From: Paracoccus kondratievae
GTDB taxonomy: Bacteria > Pseudomonadota > Alphaproteobacteria > Rhodobacterales > Rhodobacteraceae
Assembly (NCBI RefSeq): GCF_009301415.1
Contig: NZ_CP045074.1
Coordinates: 186,001-250,000 of the forward strand
Length of the DNA: 64,000 bases
Direction of reading: 5' to 3'
Each line of letters begins with the position of its first letter. The first letter of the stretch is position 1. Below are positions 24,090 through 31,469 of this stretch, piece by piece. The notes beneath the pieces are model-generated. The model searched no databases and had not been told where the DNA came from. It saw only the letters and a program-made list of their open reading frames with translations. A program made the translations under genes and the position numbers.

Positions 24090-25328
24090 ATGCCCGCCAA
24101 CGCCCTGCCGCAGGACGACACCGACCAATCCCCGTGGCTAAAGGACCCGCGCCATCGCGACTGGCTGCTGGCCGATGCGCGGCGGCAGTTTCAGTTCTTT
24201 GACGCCAGCGTGAACCCCAAAGGCGGGTTCTTTACCCTTGATCTTGACGGCCGCCCCCTGCCCGACCGGCTGCAAGAGCTGCATACGACAACAAGGCTGA
24301 TCCACTCTTACGCATTGGGGATGCGGCTGGGCCAACCCGGCGCAGACAAGATCGTCGATCAGGGCATGCGCTATCTGTGGTCCCATCACCGCGACCCCGT
24401 CCATGGCGGCTATGTCTGGGGGGTCAAGGACGATGCCGTCGCCGACGGGCGCAAGCTGGCCTATGGACATGTCTTTGTGCTGCTTGCTGCCTCAAGCGCG
24501 CTGGAGGTCGGTCATCCCGATGCGAGAAGGCTGTATGAGGACGTCAGCGAGGTACTTGAGCAGCACTTCTGGGAAGAGGACCCCGGCCTGTTCTGCGACG
24601 AATGGAACCGCGACTGGACGCCGTTTTCCAGCTATCGCGGCATGAACGCCAATATGCACGGGGTCGAGGCGCTGCTGGCCGCCCATGAGGCCACAAATGA
24701 TGCACAGCCCCTTGCCCGCGCCGGCCGCATCCTTGAGATGTTCACCCAGCGGATGGCCGCGACGCATGGCTGGCGCATCCCCGAACACTACACCGCATCA
24801 TGGCTGGTCGATCCCGATTATGCGGGCGACCCGATGTTTCGCCCTTCAGGCACGACCCCTGGCCATTCCTGCGAATTCGGGCGGCTGTTGCTGCAATGGT
24901 GGGATCTTTCGGGCCGGCCTCAGGGTGACGCGCCTGAACGCGCCCGCCGCCTGATCGCCCGCGCGCTGTCCGATGCCTGGGATAAGGCGCGGGGCGGTAT
25001 GGTCTATACGCTGGACCTTGACGGGAAGGTGGCGATTGACGCGCGCTACTGGTGGCCGGTGACCGAGGCGATCGGGGCGCTTTCCATGCTGATCAAGCTG
25101 GACCCGCGCCCCGAAGATGAGCTTTGGTATCGCCGCCTGTGGCGCTTTGCCGATGAAAAGCTGATCGACCACCGCCGCGGCGGCTGGTTCCCCGAGCTTG
25201 ATGGAAACGACCGTCCGGCAATGACCCAGTTCAAGGGTAAGCCCGACATCTATCACTCCGTGCAAGCAGCCCTGTTTCCGCTGACGCCGGGCCTGTCCCG
25301 TCACATGCACGAACTTGGGGCGCTATAA
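24090..25328 (+). CDS. AGE-family (N-acylglucosamine 2-epimerase-like) sugar isomerase
   Basis: A 412-residue protein of the AGE superfamily, an (alpha/alpha)6-barrel that epimerises or isomerises aldoses and ketoses. Visible blocks are Thr-Arg-Leu-Ile-His-Ser-Tyr-Ala (about residue 70), Gly-Gly-Tyr-Val-Trp-Gly, Asn-Ala-Asn-Met-His-Gly-Val-Glu-Ala-Leu (about 187-196), Pro-Gly-His-Ser-Cys-Glu-Phe-Gly-Arg-Leu (about 256-265) and Tyr-Trp-Trp-Pro-Val-Thr-Glu. The conserved histidines expected for the general acid/base are in these blocks. Two ATGs are possible; the one at 24090 has AAGGA upstream, the one at 24075 does not. With the upstream transporter, mannose-to-fructose isomerisation is a plausible role. 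Confidence 0.88.
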   Translation: MPANALPQDDTDQSPWLKDPRHRDWLLADARRQFQFFDASVNPKGGFFTLDLDGRPLPDRLQELHTTTRLIHSYALGMRLGQPGADKIVDQGMRYLWSHHRDPVHGGYVWGVKDDAVADGRKLAYGHVFVLLAASSALEVGHPDARRLYEDVSEVLEQHFWEEDPGLFCDEWNRDWTPFSSYRGMNANMHGVEALLAAHEATNDAQPLARAGRILEMFTQRMAATHGWRIPEHYTASWLVDPDYAGDPMFRPSGTTPGHSCEFGRLLLQWWDLSGRPQGDAPERARRLIARALSDAWDKARGGMVYTLDLDGKVAIDARYWWPVTEAIGALSMLIKLDPRPEDELWYRRLWRFADEKLIDHRRGGWFPELDGNDRPAMTQFKGKPDIYHSVQAALFPLTPGLSRHMHELGAL

Positions 25329-25336
25329 CTGCAGGG

Positions 25337-25374
25337 GCTGGGGCTAAGTTCTGTTTGTCGCGCTAAGCCCCAGC
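25337..25374. terminator. Inverted repeat between convergent genes
   Basis: GCTGGGGCT (25337-25345) and AGCCCCAGC (25366-25374) form a 9-bp stem with a 20-base loop. It overlaps the last codons of the response regulator, lies between two converging genes and lacks a T tract, so the terminator role is uncertain. Confidence 0.35.
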
Positions 25375-25982
25375 GAAATAGCGATCCGGGCGGCATCGGC
25401 GCGGTTGTTGATCCCAAGCTTGCGGTACAGCTCTTTGATGTAATGGCTGACCGTGTGTTCGGAAATCTCAAGCCGCGCGGCGATGGCTCCGGTTCGCGCG
25501 CCCTGCCCCAAAAGCGACAGCACCTGCTCTTCGCGCCGTGACAGGTGAACGTCCAGAGGTTCACCCAGCGGCACCATGCCTTCGCGCAGGCGATGGGCAA
25601 AGGCCAGCGTATTCTCGATCTTGAGATGCAGCAGATCCAGATCGACCGGCTTGGTCAGGTAATCGACCGCCCCGGCACGCAGCCCCTCCAGATGAGGTTC
25701 GCGGTCCGACAGTGCGGTCAGAAAGATGAAAGCCGTCGTTTCGGCCAGTCTGTCACCGTCGCGCAGGTCGTTCAAAAGCTCAAACCCGCTGCGCCCGGGC
25801 AGCATCACATCGCATAGGACAATGTCGGGACGGTACTCGGCCAGAATCGCCTCGGCCTCGTCGCTGTTCGTCGCTGTCAGGACGTTATGCCCTTTGGACG
25901 ACAGCTCTTCTTGCAATTCCTCAAGGAGGAACTCTTCATCCTCGACACAAAGAATGGTCGCTGGTATGCGACTCCGCCCCAT
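25344..25982 (-). CDS. LuxR/NarL-type response regulator
   Basis: A 212-residue two-domain regulator. The receiver domain has the acidic pair in Cys-Val-Glu-Asp-Glu (residues 12-16), phosphoacceptor Asp58 in Leu-Cys-Asp-Val-Met-Leu-Pro-Gly and Lys111 in Leu-Thr-Lys-Pro. The C-terminal LuxR-type helix-turn-helix (about 148-205) contains Leu-Ser-Arg-Arg-Glu-Glu-Gln-Val-Leu and Ile-Ser-Glu-His-Thr-Val-Ser-His-Tyr-Ile-Lys. The start at 25982 (another ATG is at 26012) lies inside the kinase gene, a 47-base overlap in a different frame, so the two are translated together. A Gly-rich shoulder of the kinase supplies the ribosome-binding site. Confidence 0.9.
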   Translation of the reverse strand: MGRSRIPATILCVEDEEFLLEELQEELSSKGHNVLTATNSDEAEAILAEYRPDIVLCDVMLPGRSGFELLNDLRDGDRLAETTAFIFLTALSDREPHLEGLRAGAVDYLTKPVDLDLLHLKIENTLAFAHRLREGMVPLGEPLDVHLSRREEQVLSLLGQGARTGAIAARLEISEHTVSHYIKELYRKLGINNRADAARIAISLGLSATNRT

Positions 25983-27363
25983 CCGCCTGACCCCCCGCAG
26001 CAGGCACGGCAATGATGAACTCGGACCCCTCGCCCACCTGCGAAGTAAAGGTTACTTCGCCACCGTGTAGCGAGACTATATCACGCACAAGACTAAGGCC
26101 AACCCCGACTCCGGGCAGGCGATGCACATTTGGCGCACGGTAAAACTTGTCGAACACGACCGCCTGCGCCTCGTGCGGGATACCGACGCCGCTGTCTTTC
26201 ACCCGGCACAGAACGCGGCCGTTCCTGCACGATGTCTCAAGCCGGACCGGAGCGGGGGCTTCAGAGTATTTGATCGCGTTTGACAGCAGGTTCAGCACCG
26301 CTTGTTCAAGCAGCACCGGGTCGGCGTCAATCAGCAGCGCCGTTTCGGCCAGCGATACCTCAATCCGGCGCGCAGGGTTCGCCTGCCGGATCTGATCGGC
26401 AGCAACTGCGGCGATTTCATTGAAATCTATCAGGCGGCGGGACAGCGAGATGTCCTTGCCCTCGACACTGGCCGAGGCAAGAAAGCTGCTCAGCAACCGC
26501 TCAAGCCGCTCGGCTGCGTCAAGGATACGGCTGAACTTGCGCCGCAGCGCATCCGAAAGCGGCGCCGAATCGTCACGCAACTGGCGCTGCGCGATCATGT
26601 GAATGATCGACACCGGGGTGCGGAACTGGTGCGAGACGGTGACGATAAAGCTGCGATAGACGTCCTTGGCGCGGCGCTCGACCTCCAGCGCCTCTTGCAG
26701 CTCGAAGGTGCGGGCAATGACGGTTTTTTCCAGCTCTGCGCGATGGGCCTGCAATTCCTGTTGCGCACGTATTGATCGCCGCATGTTGCGCCACAACAGG
26801 CCGGCCATGACCACGCCCGAAACAAAGGTGCCAAGCGCAGCGAAGCTTAGCAGTTGAAACATACGCTGCAGGGATTCCCGGCGGGCCTGACGCTCGATCC
26901 GCTCTTTCAGGACCAGGGCATTGGTGATGTCGCGCAGGATCGACGACAGCGCGGAGAAACGCGGAATCAGTGTCCCGATCTCCGCAAGGTCAAAGTCGCT
27001 GGCCGAGATGACCGCGTCGATGTCGTCCAGCATCGCCTTGACCTCGGTCACCTGCGGGCCCGCGCCGATGGAACGGAAATATTCGAACTGCGGCCTGTCG
27101 GTCATCAGCGCGATGCGGCTGTAGAGAATGTCAAACCGCAGCATCACCTCGTCGTAGTCGGCTTTCAGCCCATAGCGATAGAGGGTGACCAACATGTTCT
27201 GGGCCTCGCGGTCCGCCTGAGTCGCGACCCACATGTTGCCTTCGGTGATCTCGCTGCGGAATGCGCGGTCGATATTGACGATCTGCGTCAGAGAATAGAT
27301 GAACAGCACCACGAAGCTTGCAATGGTCACCAGCGCGAAATGGGAACCGCGCAGGCGCATCAC
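25936..27363 (-). CDS. Membrane sensor histidine kinase
   Basis: A 475-residue kinase with two membrane helices (about residues 8-30 and 170-192). They enclose a ~135-residue periplasmic domain that looks all-helical, resembling a four-helix-bundle sensor. A coiled coil follows (about 197-235), then the HisKA box with His245 in Val-Ser-His-Gln-Phe-Arg-Thr-Pro. The HATPase domain has N box Asn-Leu-Leu-Ser-Asn-Ala-Ile-Lys (about 358), G1 Asp-Ser-Gly-Val-Gly-Ile-Pro (about 390) and G2 Gly-Val-Gly-Val-Gly-Leu-Ser. It overlaps the exported protein upstream by 4 bases and the regulator downstream by 47. Confidence 0.9.
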   Translation of the reverse strand: MMRLRGSHFALVTIASFVVLFIYSLTQIVNIDRAFRSEITEGNMWVATQADREAQNMLVTLYRYGLKADYDEVMLRFDILYSRIALMTDRPQFEYFRSIGAGPQVTEVKAMLDDIDAVISASDFDLAEIGTLIPRFSALSSILRDITNALVLKERIERQARRESLQRMFQLLSFAALGTFVSGVVMAGLLWRNMRRSIRAQQELQAHRAELEKTVIARTFELQEALEVERRAKDVYRSFIVTVSHQFRTPVSIIHMIAQRQLRDDSAPLSDALRRKFSRILDAAERLERLLSSFLASASVEGKDISLSRRLIDFNEIAAVAADQIRQANPARRIEVSLAETALLIDADPVLLEQAVLNLLSNAIKYSEAPAPVRLETSCRNGRVLCRVKDSGVGIPHEAQAVVFDKFYRAPNVHRLPGVGVGLSLVRDIVSLHGGEVTFTSQVGEGSEFIIAVPAAGGQADGAESHTSDHSLCRG

Positions 27364-27878
27364 AGCACGATGATCTCGGACAGTTGCCAGATCCAGCGTT
27401 CGTCAACGACGGCGTTTTGCAGCTCGAGGTACTGGTCGCGGGGATAGATCAGCCACAACGGGCCCTTGTCGCGCACCCGCATCAGCTTGCCATTCATCTC
27501 GCGCGCGATGATGAGGTTGTAATCCCAGGCGTCGCTGGCAGGAACCACAATGCCAAAATCGTTCAGCGCCTTCATCAGCAGGTTGCGGCTGATCAGGTCC
27601 GAACGGGTCATGCCGCCCTGGGTCAGCACATCCTTTAACCGGGGACCCCGAAAGGTCTGGACGCCGTCTGTCCAGCGCGTTCGGGTCGCAATCTCGTGCC
27701 AGGCCAGATCGGCAATATCCTGTTCGGAAAGCTCTCGCACCTTGCCGGCAGGTTCGGTGATGGTCAGCATCGGCCGGTTTTCGGATGCGCGCAGCGGCGA
27801 TCCGGGCAAAAGAGCTGCCGCAGCACCGGAAAGAATAACGGATCTTCTGCTGGGACGCGGCGCGGGCGGGTGATGCAT
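27360..27878 (-). CDS. Exported molybdopterin-binding-fold-like protein linked to a two-component system
   Basis: A 172-residue protein with a twin-arginine-like signal (Ser-Arg-Arg-Ser-Val-Ile-Leu-Ser-Gly-Ala-Ala-Ala-Ala, about residues 8-20). The remainder resembles the small oxidoreductase molybdopterin-binding domain seen in sulfite-oxidase-like proteins: Thr-Phe-Arg-Gly-Pro-Arg-Leu-Lys-Asp-Val-Leu, then Ala-Leu-Asn-Asp-Phe-Gly-Ile-Val-Val-Pro, then Pro-Leu-Trp-Leu-Ile-Tyr-Pro-Arg-Asp. No cysteine that could ligate molybdenum is present, so it may bind a ligand rather than catalyse. The start is the ATG after GGAG. A 4-base ATGA-type overlap with the kinase indicates one operon, and it could present a periplasmic signal to the kinase. 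That role is inference. Confidence 0.75.
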   Translation of the reverse strand: MHHPPAPRPSRRSVILSGAAAALLPGSPLRASENRPMLTITEPAGKVRELSEQDIADLAWHEIATRTRWTDGVQTFRGPRLKDVLTQGGMTRSDLISRNLLMKALNDFGIVVPASDAWDYNLIIAREMNGKLMRVRDKGPLWLIYPRDQYLELQNAVVDERWIWQLSEIIVL

Positions 27879-28176
27879 TCGAGCCATCTCCGAAGCCAGG
27901 AACATAACAGATGAAGATATGGCATGCGCGGGTCGGGGTACAACCCACGCATGCCATTTCATCACATTCGGCACCAAAGGCCGACACTCATTACGGCAAT
28001 GACTATCTAAAATAGCGTCCCGCCGGTTTGCTCGTGTAAATGACACGACCTGAGCAGGCAGGATCATCTCTGCCAGTTGTTCGCGCATCTCGCTATTCCC
28101 CAAAATAGGGGGGTGCGCGTTCGCAATCGGCGTGATTCCGCCACTGAGGCAGCAAACAGGGGCAGGCTCGCACCGC
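27879..28176. other. Intergenic region upstream of the three-gene signalling unit
   Basis: About 300 bases between the flavoprotein gene end and the signalling operon, which is transcribed leftwards. It should hold the operon promoter. I see a CCCC-AAAATA-GGGG-type inverted repeat around 28095-28110 but no clear promoter hexamers and no gene. Confidence 0.4.
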
Positions 28177-30621
28177 CTAGATCATTCGCGCGCCCGTCGG
28201 GTCGTATAGCGGCTTAAGGCTGGCCCTGGCGGTGACCGGGCGGCCCGCAACCTCGATCTGCCAAACCGAGCCAAGCAGCTCTGCCACGCTTTCATCCCCG
28301 CAGCAGGGCACATAGCCAAGGCCGACCGCCGCGCCAAGCGCATGACCATAAGCCCCCGAGGTAAGTTGCCCGACGATACGCCCGTTGCGCAGGATCGGTT
28401 CATTATGGAACAACAGCGGCTCGGGGTCGCACAGGCAGAACTGCAAAAGCCGGCGCGACAACCCCTCATCGCGTTTGCGCAAAACCGCCTCGCGCCCGAT
28501 GAAATCGCCTTTGCCAGTCTTGACGGCAAAACCCAGTCCCGCCTCCAGCACATGATCTTCGTCAGTGATGTCGTGACCGAAATGGCGATAGGCTTTTTCG
28601 ATCCGGCAGCTGTCCATCGCATGTAACCCGCAAAGACGCAGGCCCAGATCCTCGCCTGCCTCGGTCAGCTCTTCAAAGACATGGGCGGCCTGATCGGCGC
28701 TGACGTAAACTTCCCAACCCAGTTCACCGACATATGAGATGCGATGGGCGCGGGCGAGACCAAGGCCGATCTCAATTTCACGCGCAGTGCCAAAGGGATG
28801 GGCAGCGTCCGAAAAATCGTCGGGCGAGACGCGGGACATAAGGGCACGGGCGCGCGGCCCCATGACCAGCAGCACCGCCTCCGCCGCGCTCATATCGGTG
28901 ATCGTCACCCATGCCTCACCCAGATGCCGACGCAGCCAGGCAAGGTCACGTTGCAGGGTCGCCCCGGGCACAACCAGCAGAAAGGCCGTTTCGGACAGGC
29001 GCGTCACCGTCAGATCGCTTTCGATACCGCCCCGCGCGTTCAGCATCTGCGTATAGACAATGCGGCCCGGCGCGACGTCCAGATCATTGCCGCAAAGCCG
29101 CTGCAAAAACGCCAGCGCATCGCGACCCTCGACCCGGATCTTGCCAAAGCTGGACATGTCGATCAGCCCGACGCCCTCGCGCAGCGCCATATGCTCATCC
29201 CGCTGATTGGGAAACCAGTTCTGGCGACCCCAGGAATAACGATATTCGCGCAGCTCTCCGGGGCGCGCGAACCAGTTCGCCCGCTCCCACCCCGAGACCT
29301 CGCCAAAGACCGCGCCGCGCGCCTTCAGATGTTCATGCAGGGGTGAGCGGCGCAACCCGCGCGCCGTCTCGACCTGCCGATAGGGGTAATGATCGGCATA
29401 AAGCAGGCCCAAGGTCTCGCTGACCCGTTCACGCAGATAGCGGCGATTGCGCTGAAAGGGCTGGGCGCGACGGATGTCCACCTCCCACAGGTCAAAGGGG
29501 GGTTCGCCCTTATCCATCCAAGCCGCCAGCGCCATGCCCGCACCGCCCGACGAAACGATGCCGATCGAATTATAACCCGCCGCGACCCAATAGCCCGCGA
29601 CCTCGGGTGCCGCGCCCAGATAATAGCGGTCGTCGGGGGTAAAGCTTTCGGGACCGTTGAAAAAAGTATGGATCCCCGCTTCGGCCAAAAGCGGCATCCG
29701 AGCTACGGCCTTTTCAAAAATCGGTTCGAAATGGTCGAGATCTTCGGGCAGCTGGTCAAAGCAGAAATCCTCGGGGATGCCGGACATGCCCCAGGGCTTG
29801 GCCTTTGGTTCGAACGCGCCCAGCAGGATCTTGCCCGCATCCTCTTTGTAATAGGCGCATTCATCGGGAACGCGCAGCACCGGCAGGCGCTCAAGCCCGG
29901 GGATCGCCTCGGTGACGATATAGAAATGCTCGCAGGCATGCAGCGGCAAGGTAACGCCGTTCTGCGCGGCAAGATCACGGCCCCACATGCCACCGCAATT
30001 GACGACATGGGTGGCGGCGATATGGCCCTGCTCATCCCCTGCCCGCCAATCGACACCGGTCACACTGCCGCGGTCGGTGGTAACGCGGGTTACCTTGACG
30101 CCCTCGATAATGCGGGCGCCCCGCGCACGTGCGCCCTTGGCAAGCGCCAGCGCAATATTTGCGGGATCTGCCTGCCCATCGCCGGGCAGATGAACGCCGG
30201 ATACCACGTCCGACACCTCAAGGTGCGGGTACAAAGCATTGATATCAACAGGTGAAAGCTCGTTCACCTCGACCCCAAAGGCGCGGGCCATCGAGGCCTG
30301 ACGCAAAAGCTCTTCGCGCCGCGCCTCTGTCAAGGCCACGGTGATCGAGCCGCGTTGCGAAAAACCGGTGGCCAGCCCGGTCTCTGCCTCAAGCCTGCGG
30401 TAAAGATCGGCCGAATATTTCGCCAGACGGGTCATATTGCGGCTGGCGCGCAACTGCCCAATCAGCCCGGCAGCATGCCAGGTCGTGCCGCAGGTCAGCT
30501 GCCTGCGCTCAAGCAGCACGATATCGGTCCAGCCGCGTTCGGCCAGATGATAGGCGACCGAACAGCCTGAAATACCACCCCCAATGATGACGACACGGGC
30601 AGAGCTGGGAATATCGGGCAT
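28177..30621 (-). CDS. Sarcosine/dimethylglycine dehydrogenase-like flavoprotein (DAO + GcvT domains)
   Basis: An 814-residue two-part enzyme. The N-terminal ~380 residues form a D-amino-acid-oxidase-type flavin domain with Gly-Gly-Gly-Ile-Ser-Gly-Cys-Ser (about residues 14-21). The motif Thr-Thr-Trp-His-Ala-Ala-Gly-Leu holds His49, the residue that links FAD covalently in dimethylglycine and sarcosine dehydrogenases. The C-terminal ~430 residues are a GcvT-like tetrahydrofolate-binding aminomethyltransferase domain. The enzyme would oxidatively demethylate an N-methylated glycine and pass the one-carbon unit to folate. It is divergent from an XRE-cupin regulator, and no sarcosine-oxidase small subunits are present. 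Which methylamine is used cannot be read. Confidence 0.88.
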   Translation of the reverse strand: MPDIPSSARVVIIGGGISGCSVAYHLAERGWTDIVLLERRQLTCGTTWHAAGLIGQLRASRNMTRLAKYSADLYRRLEAETGLATGFSQRGSITVALTEARREELLRQASMARAFGVEVNELSPVDINALYPHLEVSDVVSGVHLPGDGQADPANIALALAKGARARGARIIEGVKVTRVTTDRGSVTGVDWRAGDEQGHIAATHVVNCGGMWGRDLAAQNGVTLPLHACEHFYIVTEAIPGLERLPVLRVPDECAYYKEDAGKILLGAFEPKAKPWGMSGIPEDFCFDQLPEDLDHFEPIFEKAVARMPLLAEAGIHTFFNGPESFTPDDRYYLGAAPEVAGYWVAAGYNSIGIVSSGGAGMALAAWMDKGEPPFDLWEVDIRRAQPFQRNRRYLRERVSETLGLLYADHYPYRQVETARGLRRSPLHEHLKARGAVFGEVSGWERANWFARPGELREYRYSWGRQNWFPNQRDEHMALREGVGLIDMSSFGKIRVEGRDALAFLQRLCGNDLDVAPGRIVYTQMLNARGGIESDLTVTRLSETAFLLVVPGATLQRDLAWLRRHLGEAWVTITDMSAAEAVLLVMGPRARALMSRVSPDDFSDAAHPFGTAREIEIGLGLARAHRISYVGELGWEVYVSADQAAHVFEELTEAGEDLGLRLCGLHAMDSCRIEKAYRHFGHDITDEDHVLEAGLGFAVKTGKGDFIGREAVLRKRDEGLSRRLLQFCLCDPEPLLFHNEPILRNGRIVGQLTSGAYGHALGAAVGLGYVPCCGDESVAELLGSVWQIEVAGRPVTARASLKPLYDPTGARMI

Positions 30622-30672
30622 GGCGCGGGTCCTCGCAGGGCGAATCCTTTGCGCCAGATTGTCAGCATGATA

Positions 30673-30709
30673 TGAAATTTCAATGCTTCTTTTTCATTTA
30701 TGTGATGAA
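30673..30709. promoter_or_regulatory. AT-rich divergent regulatory region with small palindromes
   Basis: Between the flavoprotein and XRE-cupin genes lie TGAAATTTCA (30673-30682) and TTCAT / ATGAA arms (30693-30709). Both are candidate operators for the XRE-type protein. Short AT-rich palindromes occur easily by chance, so the call is tentative. Confidence 0.35.
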
Positions 30710-30767
30710 CGATAGATATTCGATCAAGTATCTGGTCAACAACCCACCAGTCTTTTAGCAATAAACC

Positions 30768-31319
30768 ATGGACAGGATCGGACAGGACATCCGGGCTTTG
30801 CGTAAGGCGCGCGGCCTGACCATTGTCGATTGCGCCGCCGCGCTTGAGCGTTCGGTCGGCTGGCTCAGCCAGGTCGAGCGCGGCGTGACCACGCCCTCGG
30901 TTCAGGATCTGGGCCGGATCGCGCGGCTGTTTGACCTGAACATCAGTTTCTTTTTCCGCTCGGCCAGCCGCGGACCCGATGAACAGGGTCTGATCGTGCG
31001 CGCCGCCGACCGCAGCCGCATCGGCTCGGTCGATACCGGCCTGTCAGAAGAGCTGCTCTCACCCGGTCTTATGGGGGGGTTCGAAATGATCCGTTCGGTC
31101 TTTGCCCCCCACTCAAAAAGTGAGGGCATCCGCCCCGCGCGCGAGAAAGAGGACGGTGGCGTCGTGATCTCGGGCCGGCTGATCCTGAAAATCGACGCGC
31201 GCCGGTTCGAGCTTGGGCCCGGCGACAGTTTCCAGTTCAAGGGTGCGGCCTATGCGTGGGAAAACCCCGGCGACGAACCCACCGAGGTGATCTGGATCGT
31301 CTCGCCTCCGATCTACTGA
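30768..31319 (+). CDS. XRE-family regulator with C-terminal cupin sensor
   Basis: A 183-residue regulator. An N-terminal Cro/CI-type helix-turn-helix (about residues 5-60) carries Arg-Lys-Ala-Arg-Gly-Leu-Thr-Ile and Val-Gly-Trp-Leu-Ser-Gln-Val-Glu-Arg-Gly. A C-terminal cupin_2 barrel (about 110-180) carries Glu-Asp-Gly-Gly-Val-Val-Ile-Ser-Gly and Gly-Asp-Ser-Phe-Gln-Phe-Lys. Such proteins commonly sense small metabolites and control an adjacent catabolic gene, here most likely the divergent demethylating flavoprotein. No strong ribosome-binding site precedes the ATG. Confidence 0.9.
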   Translation: MDRIGQDIRALRKARGLTIVDCAAALERSVGWLSQVERGVTTPSVQDLGRIARLFDLNISFFFRSASRGPDEQGLIVRAADRSRIGSVDTGLSEELLSPGLMGGFEMIRSVFAPHSKSEGIRPAREKEDGGVVISGRLILKIDARRFELGPGDSFQFKGAAYAWENPGDEPTEVIWIVSPPIY

Positions 31320-31469
31320 CGGCTCCGCCCCATCGGCAGGGCTTTGCCGAAATCACTCCCCCATCGCCCGGTGGCATGCTTGCGGGACCATTATCAGGCC
31401 AGTAACGCGGGAACGAATTCCCTGCCCCGCGCTTATAGGCAGAAGGCATCGTCTTGGAAGGAAAGCATC

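Noticed and set aside
30673-30682. TGAAATTTCA as a firm XRE operator
   Set aside because: A 10-base AT-rich palindrome is expected by chance in an AT-rich intergenic stretch; listed only as a low-confidence site.
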